Below, one piece after another: positions 1 to 11,835 of a DNA stretch of 64,000 nucleotides. The notes under the pieces were generated by a model. It did not search any database. It was not told the DNA's origin and was given only the letters and a program-made list of their open reading frames with translations. Each line of letters opens with the position of its first letter. The first letter of the stretch is position 1. Source of the stretch: Sciurus carolinensis. Its lineage: Eukaryota; Chordata; Mammalia; Rodentia; Sciuridae. The stretch covers positions 108,129,160 to 108,193,159 of the forward strand of contig NC_062219.1 of the NCBI RefSeq assembly GCF_902686445.1, read 5' to 3'. The position numbers were made by a program, and so were the translations under genes.

Positions 1-524
1 TGTGTTTTGATGCTGGCAAGACAATCATGAAAGATTGCTCAAACTTGTGGGTGAAAATATGAAAGTACATTTATACAGTCTCAAAGAATAGCCCCACTAA
101 GGACTCGTCAATTAAAAAGGAAAAATAAGTTTACAGAGGAATGCAATTGTTTACTACATAATGAATAGTAGAATAAAACAATATCACCAGCAACCAGATG
201 CTCTGCACGAAGAAGAGCACTGCATATTTATGTAGTGATTCTCTCAGAAAAAATAACCTGAGTAAAATCTAAGAAATTTCAGACAAATTCAAAGATGGAG
301 AACATTTTACAAAATTACTTACCTGTCTTCATCAAAGAAAGACAGAGGGATTGATCAGGATTAAAGAACACTAGAGAAAGAAATACCGTAATTAAATAAA
401 ATATATGGTTCTGAATTAGGCCCTAAATCAAGAAAAACAAAATTACTATAAAAATCATTATTTGGCCAATAAGCAAAATTGGCATGTGGACTAAAGATGG
501 TATTTTTATATTGTAATGGTTAAT
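1..524. other. No recognisable feature
   Basis: AT-rich single-copy-looking DNA. There is no long reading frame, no SINE or LINE similarity that I can see, and no simple repeat. It may hold decayed repeats beyond recognition by eye. Confidence 0.5.
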
Positions 525-1020
525 TTGAATTGTCTACTTGGTTGGATTAAGAGATGCCAATGATTAAGAAGCTTCTGGGTGTGTCAATGAGGGCATTTCT
601 AGGAACGATTGAAATGTGGGATAGTGAACTGAAGTGGAGACCCTCCCTAAACGTGGGTTGCTCCACCCAATAAGATGGAATAAAAGTTAGAAGAACAAGG
701 AAGTAGATGCATATGCAAGCTCAGCTCTTCTTGAATGAGTTCTTAATTGATGCTTCCATCATCTGAGGATATCAGACTCTGCCCATGATTCTCCAAGGAG
801 TTTACAGAAGCCTTGGTCTCGGACTCAGATTGCACCATTGAGTTTTCTTGTTCAGGGGCTTCTGCATCTTGGACTGTGCAGCTGCTGGTTCTTGAAGCTC
901 TCCAGCTACAGACTACCATTGTGGACTACTCAACTTCTGGTCATGTAAGTCAATGTAATAAATCCCCTTTTTATAATCATATTTCCTGTTGATTCTGTTT
1001 CTCTAGAGAACCCTAATGCA
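525..1020 (+). repeat. LTR-like interspersed repeat, unassigned family
   Basis: The block opens with a 'ggttaatttgaattgtc' type start and ends with the phrase 'tctctagagaaccctaatgc', preceded by an AATAAA-like signal near 955. This layout resembles ancient mammalian interspersed repeats in which a 'first 500 bp plus polyadenylation signal' form is common. The closing phrase read on the other strand resembles the start of ERVL/MLT2-type LTRs. I cannot name the family or be sure of orientation, and no TSD is obvious. It carries no coding potential. Confidence 0.45.
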
Positions 1021-3179
1021 GAAATCAATGTTAAATTTGCTGACTTCGAGGACTATATCATCAGTACATGAAGAAATATCCTCGTTCTTAAAATACACTC
1101 ACTAAAATAGGAAGAAAGGCAGGGTGATAAATGCAACTTAAAAGAAAGTTCACAAAACCAAAAATGTATAGAATAAGAGATAGAATTATTTTTATATTCC
1201 TCAATTTGGTCCAGCTTCCAAAATTATATCATTTGTGCTTACAATACCATGAAATATGTCTGCAATTTATTTTAATGCCAAATTTCACAAGCATCTAGAA
1301 TATTATCATCATTTTTACTACAACTAACTTTGCCCTCTACATTGGGAAGTTTGCCCTTCCTGAGTTCCTCTGGCCATATAACTAAAATCTCTTGAATGAC
1401 AGAAGTGTCAACATTCCACTCAGCTATTTCTTTCATAACTCAATTTATTTTTGTATTGGATTCCACTTCCGTACCATCACTTTTTAGTTTTCAATGAACT
1501 TTGATCTTTGTTATTGATTTATCTCATTTATAATGGGAGATAATAAACTCACAAAACTACACCTATGCTATTTGGGTGAGCACTGAATAGCAAATGCACA
1601 GTGGTCAGTCCCCAGCCGACTTTGAAAGAAGTGATGTGATTGGTCACTAATCATGATGCACATCTGATATTTACTTAGTGATTTGTGGGTGGAATTTCTA
1701 GTTGTCAAGTTTAGACTTTATGAAATCACTCTCATTTAATGTAAATGAAATGCAAAAGCCTTTATAATTTGACCTCGAAAAGAGTGAATTATTTCCCCTT
1801 CTAACAGTGAACATTACTTTCTAATAAAACTAATTGAATTATCTACAAGTACAAAAAAACTTCAAAACATAATTTAGAAATATTATCATTGATAGATTGC
1901 AGATTGTCTAAAGATCCATAAGCAGACATTATTGAAACTGAGTATTTACTAATTTTTTACCTTGCTTTTTATGGACCTTTGACTTATAAAACACAAGAAC
2001 TTATAAGATGTCTTTCAGCCTAGATGTAGTTTCTGTACTGCTTTATTTCCAAAGGATCATCATTTTCAGCAAGGCCATAAATTACTTCATAAAGATGAAA
2101 GATCTAGTGAACAAGACTCACTGTTCTAACTTCACTTGACTCCAGATGGTCAGTCAGAATCAGCTTATCACCATTTTTGGTAATCCCAGTCTCTCAAATT
2201 GCAAATTGCTAGAATATTGCTTCTAAGAAATAATGCGCTGATCCCTAGATACCATGGAAAAATTCTGCAATATCCTATTTGTCAGAATTTTATATTATAT
2301 GCTTTCCATTCCTTGACTTTTTGCCCTCTTAAGGTTAAATCTATTGTTGCAGCACCCCTGGGGCCTGCCCAAACTTCTGTGATGGGCAAACTATTCATCC
2401 TCATTCAACAGGGACAGAATATCTTTGGAAGAATTTCATCAGCCTCATGGAAACCACCCTCATGGCACCAGTAATCTATCTTCCTGAGAAACCACTGGGG
2501 AAAGCTACTGTGCTTATAAATCCCAATTGAAGTAAAAAGTGACACAGTATTTGCCTACCTGCCTGTTCCAGTATCTTTTAGTGACAAAATAAGCTCTATT
2601 CTTAAGTGATCTTCTAAAATTAAATTAAACAAAGTGAAACTCCTTTCCAGTGACTTGGATTGGGCATTTCATTGTTTGTAAAAAAAATAACACAAAAGTC
2701 AGGTTGCACATTAGCAGAAAGCATTTTATTGAAGAAAGGCTTTGCCGTCATTGGTAGGAAGGCACAGGGTCATTAATACATTGAACAACTCTTAAATGCC
2801 TATTATGTGACTTGCTGAGAGGGTAATATCAGAATTGGAAATGAAAATTAAAAACTGAAGCAATTACCCCTGGAAAAGCTATAGGATTTGGTTGTTAATT
2901 ATTTTGATCAATAGTTAGATCAAGCATTGCAAAAGTTTTGCAATCCTAAGCACAGAGCAGGCATTGTTTATTATGAAATAAAGGTATTACATTCCAATGC
3001 ATGTTTAATCATATATATGGATCTCACTGAGAATTTAAAAATACTAAGTATGAATATTAGAAGTGTGCATATTAACTCCTTACCTTCTTATGATTTCTGA
3101 CTCATTGTGTATCAAGATTAAAATTACTTTGATGGGAGGAGTTTGTGATATGTATTTGATAATTTAAAAAAACTCCTTA
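1021..3179. other. Intergenic DNA, nothing assigned
   Basis: About 2.1 kb of AT-rich sequence. An open stretch of 91 codons at 2199-2474 (+) has ordinary composition and no motif that I recognise. The run 'ttttattgaag' at 2726-2736 would read as a polyadenylation signal on the minus strand, but there is no adjacent poly(T) and no recognisable parent gene, so a processed pseudogene is not supported. Confidence 0.45.
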
Positions 3180-3945
3180 TTTCAGAATAGTAAGACCATT
3201 GGTACTAGACATTCCAGAAGGAAAGTTTTGATGGGAAGAGAGGCATAATATTGAGCATGAACTATGACTGTTAATATAGTGCTGATATCAGAATGTGTTT
3301 TCACAAATAAGCAATCTTTGATCAAAAAGAACAAAACTGGAGGCATCACACTGCTTGATTTCAAAATATACTATAAAACTATAGTAATCAAAACAGAATG
3401 ATAATATAATTTTTTTAAAAAATACATAAAGCAATGGCATAAAACACAAAATCTAGAACTAAATTTACATATTATGATTAACTCATCTTTAAAAAAGGTT
3501 TTTAGAACACTCAATGAGGAAAGGACATTTTTTTCAGTAAATGATAATGGTAAAAATTATTATCCATATGCAGAAGGATGTAATTTGATCCTCATTTCAC
3601 ACCGTGACAAAAAATGAATGATTAGACTTAAACATAAGAACTGAAGCTGTACAACATCTAGAAGAAAACAAAAAGGGAAAATTTCTTTACGTTAGACTGG
3701 GCAATGAATTTATATACATAAACCCAAATTACATGTAACCAAAGCAAAAATAGATAAATGACATTGCATCAAACTAAAAATCATCTACATAGCAAAATAT
3801 CACTCAATGGAGTGAAGAGAAAACCTATAGAATGGGAGAAAACATTGGCAAACTGTATATCTAATAAAGGGTTAATATATAAAGTATATAAGGAATTCAA
3901 CTTGATAGCGAGAAAATAACCTGAATAAAAAACAGGTGAAGGATC

Positions 3946-4224
3946 TTCTCTTAGTTCATTTTGTTGCTATTATAAAATACCTGAGACTGGAGAACTTAGA
4001 AATAACAAAAATTAATTTCCTACAATGCAGGAGGCTAGGAAGTCCAAGACGTAGTTTGTGGATAGTTTCAGTGTTTTGTGAAAGTTACTTTCCACTTACG
4101 AGATGGTACCTTATCGCTGAGTTCTCCTGCAGGTCACACAGAGTGTGTTTTATACATGATAAAAAAGGACAGAAAGACAAAAAAAGAATTGAATTCACTC
4201 CCTCTAGCCTTTTAATAAGCATGC
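3946..4224 (-). mobile_element. MaLR-type LTR fragment, antisense
   Basis: Antisense end of a MaLR LTR: 'ttgttgctattataaaatac', 'cctgagactgg' and 'gcaggaggctaggaagtcca' are hallmark phrases of the reverse-complemented MST/THE1/MLT1 group. It is interrupted near 4220, after 'tccctctagccttttaataa', by a second LTR. The open frame 3936-4337 simply reads through both LTRs and is not a gene. Confidence 0.6.
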
Positions 4225-4720
4225 TATATTTATTAGCTTTATGCCACTATAACAAAAACTCTCACAGGCTACTGATGAAGTACAAGGAAGTTTATTTTTG
4301 TTCACAGTTATGGAGGTTCAAAGGCAAGATTGGGTAACCCACTGGTTTGGGTCTCTGATGAGTGCAGTAGATGATGTGCAGAAGCATATGTCAGAACAAG
4401 TAGTCACATCTTGAGCCAGAAAGCAGAAAGAGATTGTGACTGACAGGGCACTACAGTTGCTTTAGATGGCACGCCCCCAAGAACCTAAAGACTTGCTATA
4501 AACCCTCAACTCTTAAAGGTCTGGTGCCACTTTCCATCACTGCCACCCTAGGACTAAGAATTTAAATCATAGCAGGCACAAATCCCATCCACAAGGGTGG
4601 AACTCTCGAGGCCTGATCACCTTTGAAAGCTTTAAGAGGTCACTCTTAAACCTGTTGCATTGGAGATTAAGTTTCAATATGAATCTTGCAGGAGACACAA
4701 GCTTTCAATCCATAGCATAC
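4225..4720 (-). mobile_element. Second MaLR-like LTR, antisense, nested
   Basis: A longer LTR-like block, with 'gccactataacaaaaac', 'gttcacagttatggaggttc' and a 3' portion ending 'tttcaatccatagca'. The first phrases match the antisense 3' end of MaLR LTRs. It lies between the first LTR fragment and the resumed L1, which suggests nested insertion. Its precise subfamily is unknown to me. Confidence 0.55.
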
Positions 4721-5294
4721 TTGAATGAACATTGCTCAAGAGAAGATATACAAATGGGTAAAGGTAAATGAAAAAATGCTCAGTATCACTAGTCATCAAG
4801 GAAATGCAAGTCAGAACTACAATGATTTATCACCTCCCTCCAGTTACAGATAACAGTGTTGACAGGGGCAAGGAGAACAGGTAACACTGCTGGTAGGGAT
4901 GTAAATGGATTTAATCATTATGGAAAATAGTATAGAACTTTCCCAAAAAAATGAATAACAGAACTACCTTATGGTATATTAATCCCACTTCTGGGTACAA
5001 ACTGAAAAACTATGTAATCTGTATGTCAAAGAGACAATTATACTTTCATGTTCATTGCAACTTTATTCACAATAACCAATAAATGGAATCAAACTATGGG
5101 TCTACCAATGAAGAAATGAATAAAGAAAATAAACTGAATATAAACAGGGGAATACTATACAGCCTGAAAAGAAGAGAATCGTCATTTACAACATTGACGA
5201 ACTTGGAAGAAATTGTGCTAAGTGAACTAAGCAGGCACAGGAAGATAAATATTTCATGGCATTATTTACATATTCAATCTAAAAACATAGAACT

Positions 5295-5385
5295 TGGGGA
5301 TATACCTCAGTCATAGAGTGCTTGCTTATCATGCTCAAGGTCCTGGATTCAATTCCCATCAACAAAAGAAAAGAAAAAAAAGTCA
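5295..5385 (+). repeat. ID-like tRNA-derived SINE
   Basis: Contains 'ggggatatacctcagtcata' with a decayed pol III A box, a B-box relic 'gattcaattccc', and an A-rich tail. It resembles the ID-type SINEs elsewhere in the window but is diverged, so it is old. It sits inside the L1 3' UTR. Confidence 0.75.
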
Positions 5386-5690
5386 AACTAATACAAGCAG
5401 ACAGTAAATGATGGTTTCAGGGACTGGGGACATGGGGAAAATGAGTTGTTGGTCATACAGTCCAAAGTTTTAAATAGCCAGAGTGAATAAATTGTAGATA
5501 TCCAGTATACAGCATGATAACTAAACTTAATAATACAGTATTTACTTGAATTTGCTGAGAGTAAATGTTCAATGTTCTCAACATTTTAAAAAAATTTTAA
5601 CCATGTGAGATGGTTATGTTAATTACTTGATCCTATCATCTCACAATGTGCATGTGTGTTCATATATTAGCACATCACCCTAATGAACAA

Positions 5691-6235
5691 ATCCTTCTAC
5701 AGAGGGGCACAGGGAAACAGGGGAGATAGAAGCAAATGCTCAAGGATTTACATTTTGATATGAGCCACTGGTGTGTGTACATCTTCTGACTGTACTATAA
5801 TTCACTGGAAACATGAATTCTTGCTAATATTTTAGTAGTAGAAATCTGGTAATGAAACAAGCTTGGTGTATTCTGTTGCTTTGTCTCATTTTAAATTGAG
5901 CATTAAGGGAACACATTATTTTAGTTTAAGCTCTGCAAATGTATCTATCTAGAAGTCTGTTGCCATTTCTGTCTTTGGTAAAATTTTTTCCTCAAGATAG
6001 AATAACAGATTAAGTTGATGTAGTGTGTTCTTGGTTATCAAAAATACTCATGTAGCTTTGGGATTTTGAATTGGTGAATATTCATGATGTGTGGAAAAGC
6101 ATGATACACACTATAATCTTAATCATACAAAGTGGGATGTTGTGTCTGTATACACACGTCCAATTAAGCTGCTTGTGACTGGCTGACTTTGTTCTTTGCT
6201 TGTGTTTTTCTTTTTTCCTGCAATGCATACGTTAA
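5691..6235. other. No recognisable feature
   Basis: AT-rich single-copy-looking DNA between two L1 fragments. No reading frame or repeat that I recognise. Confidence 0.45.
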
Positions 6236-6962
6236 CTTTTGTTTATTGTTTTTGTATATTTTTTATTTGTTATAATTAGTTACACGTGAAGTAGAATGTA
6301 TTTTGACATATCATACATAAATATAGTATAACTTCTCTATTTGTTTTATTTATTTTTATTTGTCTGTTTGTACATGATGCAGTTACACAGGTTATGTAAT
6401 CATAAAGGCAAATAGGGTAAAAATGTCCTATTCATTCTATCATCCCTACCCACATACACCCTCCCCTCCTTTCACTCCCCTCTGTCTAGTTCAAATACCT
6501 CTATTCTTCCCCACCCACTTATTGTGAATTAGCATCCACATATCACAGAAAACATTTGGCCCTTGATTCTTTGGAATTGGCTTATTTTGCCCAGCATAAT
6601 ATTCTCCAGTTCCATTCATTTACCAACAAATGTCAAAATTTCATTCATATTTAAGGCTACGTAATATTCCATTGTGTATATATATCATAGTTTCTTTATC
6701 CATTCATCTGTTGAAGGGCATCTACGTTGGTTCCACACTTTAGCTACTGTGAATTGAGCTGCCATCACTGTAGTATGCTAATTTTAAGTCCTTTTTGTAT
6801 AAATCTAGGAGTGGGATGATTGGGTCAAATGATAGTTCCATTACAAGTCTTTTGAGAAATCTCCATACTAATTTCCATAGAAGTAGCACCAATTTGCCAT
6901 CCCACCAGCAAATTATGAGTGTACCTTTTGCCCACATCCTCACCAACATTTATTGTTGCTTG

Positions 6963-6999
<37 letters not shown>

Positions 7000-7905
7000 G
7001 TGCTGGGGATTGAACCCAGAGCCTTGTACTTGTGTGGCAAGCACTCTACCAACTGAGCTATATCCCCAGCCGGCTTGTATTCTTGATGCTTGCCATTCCA
7101 ACTGGAGTTAGATGGAATCTCAGTGTAGTTTGATTTGCATTTCTTTAATTGCTAGAGATGTTGAACATTTTTGCATATATTGGTTGATCAAGTGTATTTC
7201 TTCTTCTGCAAAGTGTCTGTTCAGTTCCTTTGCCCATTGATTGATTGGGTTATTTGATTTTATTAGTGTTAAGTTTTCTGAGTTCCTTATATATCCTGGA
7301 GATTAATGCTCTATCTCTGGTGCCTGTGGTAAGAATTTTTTTCCTATTCTGTAGGCTCTCTCTTCACATTATTGATTATTTTTCCTTTGCTGAGAAGTTT
7401 TCAGTTTGATTCCATTCTATTTATTGATTCTTGATTTTATTTCTACACTTTAGGAGTCTTGTTGAGGAAGTCAGTTCCAAAGCTCACATGATGGAGAGTT
7501 GAGTCTACATTTTCTTCTGGTAGGCATAAGGTCTCTGGTCTAATGCCTACTTCCTTGATTCACTTTGTGTTGAGTTTTGTGCAGGGTGAAAGATAGGGGA
7601 TAATTTTCATTCTGGGTTCATATAGGTTTCTAGTTTTCCCATCACCATTTGGTGAAGAGGCTATTTTTTTTCCAAAGCATGTTTATGGTGCCCTTGTCTA
7701 GTATGAGATAACTATGTTTATATGGGTTTCTTTATATCTTCTATTCTGTTCCATGGATCTTTATGCCAGTTTGTGGCTAATACCATGCTGTTTTTGTTAC
7801 TATAGCGCTGTAGTATAAGGTCTGGTATTGTAATGCCTCCTGCTTCACATTACTTGCTAAGAAGTCCTTTGACTATTCTGGCTCTCTTATTGCATATTAA
7901 CTTTT
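6236..7905 (-). mobile_element. 5'-truncated L1, minus strand
   Basis: The T-rich left edge is the decayed poly(A) tail. It is followed by the 3' UTR (about 6240-6560), then the C-terminal end of ORF2 read on the minus strand. Minus-strand peptides include '[20 protein letters not shown]' at 6740-6949, the end of the canonical ORF2 C-terminus. The copy is cut off near 7905, within the region just C-terminal to the reverse transcriptase. Frameshifts and stops are numerous. It is interrupted by a SINE at 6967-7072. It aligns by eye to 14020-15290 of L1-A, with considerably more divergence. Confidence 0.9.
6967..7072 (-). repeat. ID-type SINE inside L1, minus strand
   Basis: A run of about 32 T (the A tail) is followed by the antisense ID body, with 'attgaacccagag' (B box, antisense) and 'ctaccaactgagcta' (A box, antisense), ending 'tatccccagcc'. 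Flanking copies of 'gcttgtat' form the target-site duplication. The body is little diverged from the tRNA-like consensus, so it is younger than the host L1. Confidence 0.93.
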
Positions 7906-9059
7906 TTAAAAAAGCTATTTTTAATAAACTCAACACTGAATATCATAAATATATACAATTTTATTTTTTAATTATACCTCAGTAAAACTAGGAAAAAATA
8001 GTACATTATCATTAAAAAAATACCATATGTGGGAAGAAATTAAGCAAAGTTAGGAAAATACAAGAAAAATGCAATGGTACCAATAAAGTTTTCAACTATT
8101 TCATCATTCCCAAGAGAGTAATGCTGATTAGAAGCATATGGGTATGGTGGTGCTGAGGAGGAAGGAACATCTGATCACACAGGTTTGAAACCATCCTGGG
8201 CAAAATAGTGAGACCCTGTCTCAAACAAAACAAAACAAAAACACCAAAATCACGAACTAAACTAAATAGAGGGACCGAAATATCAAGCTTTTAATATGTT
8301 CTATTTCTAGATTTAATAATTCATGCCACTTGATCAAGAGAAAAATACAACATTGGAACATTGAAAATTTCTAATTACTTTTCACCTTGAAAATATAAGC
8401 AAAAATCATACTTTCACATTTGTAATATTTCATATAAAGAAACATGGTTCTCTCGAACAATCCTTTATAATAACCTATGTTAGTTCATATAACCTACCCA
8501 CCCAAAATAATAGTATATGTTACATACAATAAAGAAATGTATGCCTTTAAGCATGTGAATTTAACTTTAGATTGAAGTAAAAACAAGGTATCTGCTCCGT
8601 TCTCATAAAAATTGAAAGCTGTTTTTTTCTTGTCACACAGAATAGTTCAGATGAAATGAGAACTGAAATTTTAAATCATAAAGAAAAAGTGTGCTCAGAT
8701 GCAAATGTGACACATTAAACTTTCAATTCAAGTTCCATGGATTATTTAAAATACTTGAAATGAAAATTCTCATGTAGAAAGTCATACAAGTAGTTCCTTT
8801 TTCTCAGTGTGATTCTTCTTAAAACTTTAGAAATATTTGTGCTACATTTTAAATAGGGACTGTGTCTTCACAGATACTGTGACTGGCTATCCAGAGTTAG
8901 AACACACTTTATTCTACAGTCTCTCTTTTTATGACTTTAGTTGCCAGGTAGAAAAGTAGAATTCCAAGCATGAACCACATAGTTGAAAGATTGTTTTAAA
9001 ATATAAATGATGTTCCTAATTTCTCAGGTGATACATGTGAAGATCAGTAACTTCATAAT
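7906..9059. other. Mostly unassigned AT-rich DNA
   Basis: Apart from one B1-like SINE near 8140 I see no repeat or gene. Composition is strongly AT-rich, and the open frames are short and patternless. Confidence 0.4.
8140..8250 (+). repeat. B1/7SL-like SINE fragment
   Basis: The phrase 'accatcctgggcaaaatagt' followed by 'gagaccctgtctcaaa' and an A-rich CAAAA tail is the signature of the 7SL-derived SINE right end. The left part is too decayed to delimit exactly. Confidence 0.65.
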
Positions 9060-10590
9060 AAACCTAAACAGGGTGACTCCCTGCTAAAGTAAGACATCAT
9101 GTTGGACCCAGACTTTCATAGTATAATAGAAATATGTCCAGAATATGATAAAATAGTATACTTTATGCCATGAAAGAAGATAATCACTGCATAAATGTGA
9201 AAAGATGCCACATGTCAACACTGAAATGAATCAGATGTTGAAGTTGTCTGACAAGGATTTTAAAGCAGTCATAAAAAATCAATAATTATAAGTCCTCTTA
9301 AATGAAATGAAAAAACTTGAAAATCTCAGCAAAGAAATTAAAGTTACTAAAAAGAACCAAAGGGAGACTTCAGAACTGAATATATAATATTTTGCTAAAA
9401 TAGGTGGAACAGTGGAGTGGAGATGACAGAGCAGAGAATCAGTGAAATTGAAGACAAATTAATAGATTTTTCCAATATAATAAACACAAGCAAACCAAGA
9501 GAAAACAGACTTTTAGAGTGTGCCAGAGCCTCAGTTTCCTGTGGGACACAAAAGATCCAATATTCATACTGTATGAATCAAAGCAGGAGAAACAAAAGAG
9601 AGTGGACTGAAAATTTTTCAATGAAATAATAGCTGAAAAAGTTTTAGTTTGGCAAAAGACAGAACACTACAAATTCAAGCAGCTGATGAACCCTAAACAA
9701 GATAAACCTAAGAAATCTTCACTCACATACATCATAATTAAATTTGTGAAAATGAAAGGCAGAAAAGTCTTGAAAGAGCTAGAGAGAAATGATGGATTAC
9801 CTTTAGGTAAATACCTATTCAAATTACAGAGTGTTGGCAGTGGCTTATGATTTCCCAAGTGTTGACAGCAAAAAAATAACTATCTACTGTGAATTCCACG
9901 CCTGGTAAAATTATTCTTCAAGAGTAGGGGGAAGTACAAATATACTGAAGTAAAGATATTTTATCTAAAAACAATTTGTTGCTAGTGAATCTACCCATAA
10001 AGATCAGTTAAAGGAAGTTCATCAAGCAGAAGCAAAATTAAAAAACAAAGAATCTCAAGAGCATCAGGAAGGAAGACAACTAGAAAGCAGAATATTGATA
10101 CATGCAATGGATTATTATTCCCTTGAGGCATTTATAAATTATTTTTGATGTTTGAAACAAAAATTAGTAGACTAACATTCCAAAAAAAACACTTAAACAT
10201 GGAAAAAATAAGAAAAAAAAACCTAAATGGAAATGAGGCCCCCACATTTAACTAATAATGATAAAATATAGATACCAGCAAACTGTGATAAGTCAGGTAG
10301 ATACATTGGAATACCTAGAACACATAGAATATCATAAAGCAGAAAAGCTCAAATCACTGTATAATTAAGGTATAGGGAAGCTTAAAAAATAGTTAAGTAA
10401 TACACAGGAAGGCAGAGAAAGATAAATAGAGGAATAAGAAAACAAACAATACAATGGCAAGTTAAACGTTAACATGCTAATTTTTACATTAAAGCTAAAT
10501 GGCATAAATACATCATTCAAAAGACAGAGACTGATAAAATGACTTAAATGGCATGAAAAGCATAAACACAAATATACTCTGCCTATATCA
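9060..10590 (+). mobile_element. Ancient L1M/HAL1-type element, ORF1 region
   Basis: The block follows the order of an old mammalian L1/HAL1 ORF1 transcript. It has a coiled-coil-coding stretch ('gacaaggattttaaagcag' at 9250, 'agcaaagaaatt' at 9330), then 'gagatgacagagcagagaat' (9420), an RRM-region relic (9520-9620), the 'acatcataattaaa' block (9730), the C-terminal domain, and an A-rich spacer up to the beginning of ORF2 near 10480-10580 ('aaagctaaatggcataaata', 'aaaagacagagactgataaa'). All frames are broken. It stops shortly after the ORF2 start, so most of ORF2 and the 3' end are absent. Subfamily is from recalled consensus order, not a search. Confidence 0.75.
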
Positions 10591-10599
10591 AGTCTTAAG

Positions 10600-11655
10600 T
10601 CCAAGAACCTTTATAAAGTTTCAATAATTCCTCAAACCAATGCAGCCTTTATGTATTTTTTATTGTTTTAATTTTTCATTCTTCTTTGATTCCTGAATTT
10701 TTGTCTTTAAAGTTCAGTTATGTTTCTATGAAGGGTTTATTTCTGTGTCTTATTCTGTTTCATTATCAGATCTTGGACTAGGTCCACATAGGAACTGAAG
10801 AAAAGTTTGTTTTATATCCTAAAAATTAATACATACATTGTTAACCTATTGTAATAGGTCTAAAATGAATTCTACATTTTACAGATACACAATACATTAC
10901 TCAAGGGTATTTTGTCTGATTAATATTAAATCCTTATGATTTTAAGCATAATGAAATAAAGACTTCTTGGAGGAATATTCTTCCCCTTTCTTAAGTAAAC
11001 TCCTCTTAGCTGAATACATAGATGATAAGCTGGAAATGATGTGTCTCAGCCTTTCCCAATAATTCATATAGCCAACGATTAAGTTTTAACCAATGTTAAG
11101 TGAGCTGATGTGGTATAAGCCACTTCCATATTGAGGCTCTGAAAAGGAATGTACATCTGATCTCATAGTCCACTCTCTCATTGCCATTGTCTGGGATTAT
11201 GAAATCTGGATTCTCTGGCAAACTTGGACCTAAACATGGGAACCACATGTTAAGAAACCCAGAGACACATTTTGTACTCAGGAATTTTGGAATCAGGTGA
11301 GAGAAAAATATACTTCTGCCTTGTTCAAGACTCTACATATAGGGTTTTCTTTATTTTAGGATCTTAGATTTTCACAAATTGAGGAGTATAATAAACTAGG
11401 GCTCAGTGGCACTGAGTGAAAAATCAGAAATGAAACTCCAAGGGGAAGTTTGTTGTGAAGACTAAGTTGGAAGGAGCTACTACCCTCTAAGGCCAATCAA
11501 GTAGATTATCTAACTAGGTAATTATCTAGTTCAATTTTACAGTGAGGTATCACTTGAGAGGAGATATGTGTGGAGGGATCTCACATAATGATGTGGAATA
11601 GAGATCTTTTTTAACTATGATCAGCACACCTATCTAGCCCGTCATTTGTTTTGCG
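10600..11655. other. No recognisable feature
   Basis: AT-rich DNA. 11010-11540 has a somewhat richer, repeat-like texture ('gtgtctcagcctttcccaat', 'gtccactctctcattgcc') that could be a very old LTR or DNA-transposon relic, but I cannot assign it. Confidence 0.35.
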
Positions 11656-11835
11656 TGTGTGTGTGTGTTCTCACACCCAATTCTACAAATTTTGACAAAT
11701 GCATGTAGTTGTATAATTAACATCAAATTCAATAGTAAATAATCCCACAACAGCTTTCCCCACCCCCGACACACACACAAAATTTAGCCCTTTTCTCGAA
11801 CCTCAATCCCTGGCAACCACTGACTTTTTTTCTAT
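11656..11835 (-). mobile_element. Ancient L1 (L1ME/L1MC-type) 3' UTR fragment
   Basis: Antisense 3' UTR of an old L1: 'ttttgacaaatgcatgtagt', then a C-rich stretch and 'aatccctggcaaccactgac'. That last phrase is one of the most recognisable antisense markers of L1M 3' ends. Flanked on the left by a short GT repeat at 11655-11668. Boundaries are approximate. Confidence 0.65.

Larger units (their letters stand above)
3180..5690 (+). mobile_element. Ancient L1 (L1M-type) 3' half, split by LTRs
   Basis: A degenerate copy of the L1 ORF2 C-terminal region and 3' UTR. Recognisable landmarks are 'aaaactggaggcatcacac' near 3340, the phrase 'cctatagaatgggagaaaac' near 3826, and after the interruption the 'cactgctggtaggg' and 'aataaagaaaat' blocks (4880-5130) that precede the ORF2 stop in L1s. 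The 3' UTR runs to about 5690. Every frame is broken, so no protein is encoded. The element is cut at about 3945 and resumes near 4722, with antisense MaLR-type LTR sequence between, so the LTR insertions are younger. A small SINE lies in the 3' UTR. Family subtype is inferred from recalled L1M structure. Confidence 0.75.

Noticed and set aside
2199..2474. 91-codon open frame as a small gene
   Set aside because: No domain, signal peptide, recognisable homology or splice context; consistent with chance in a non-coding stretch.
2700..2740. Processed pseudogene 3' end
   Set aside because: An AATAAA-like word exists on the minus strand, but there is no poly(T), TSD or recognisable parent coding sequence.
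3936..4337. 133-codon open frame
   Set aside because: It is made of two antisense LTR pieces read through.
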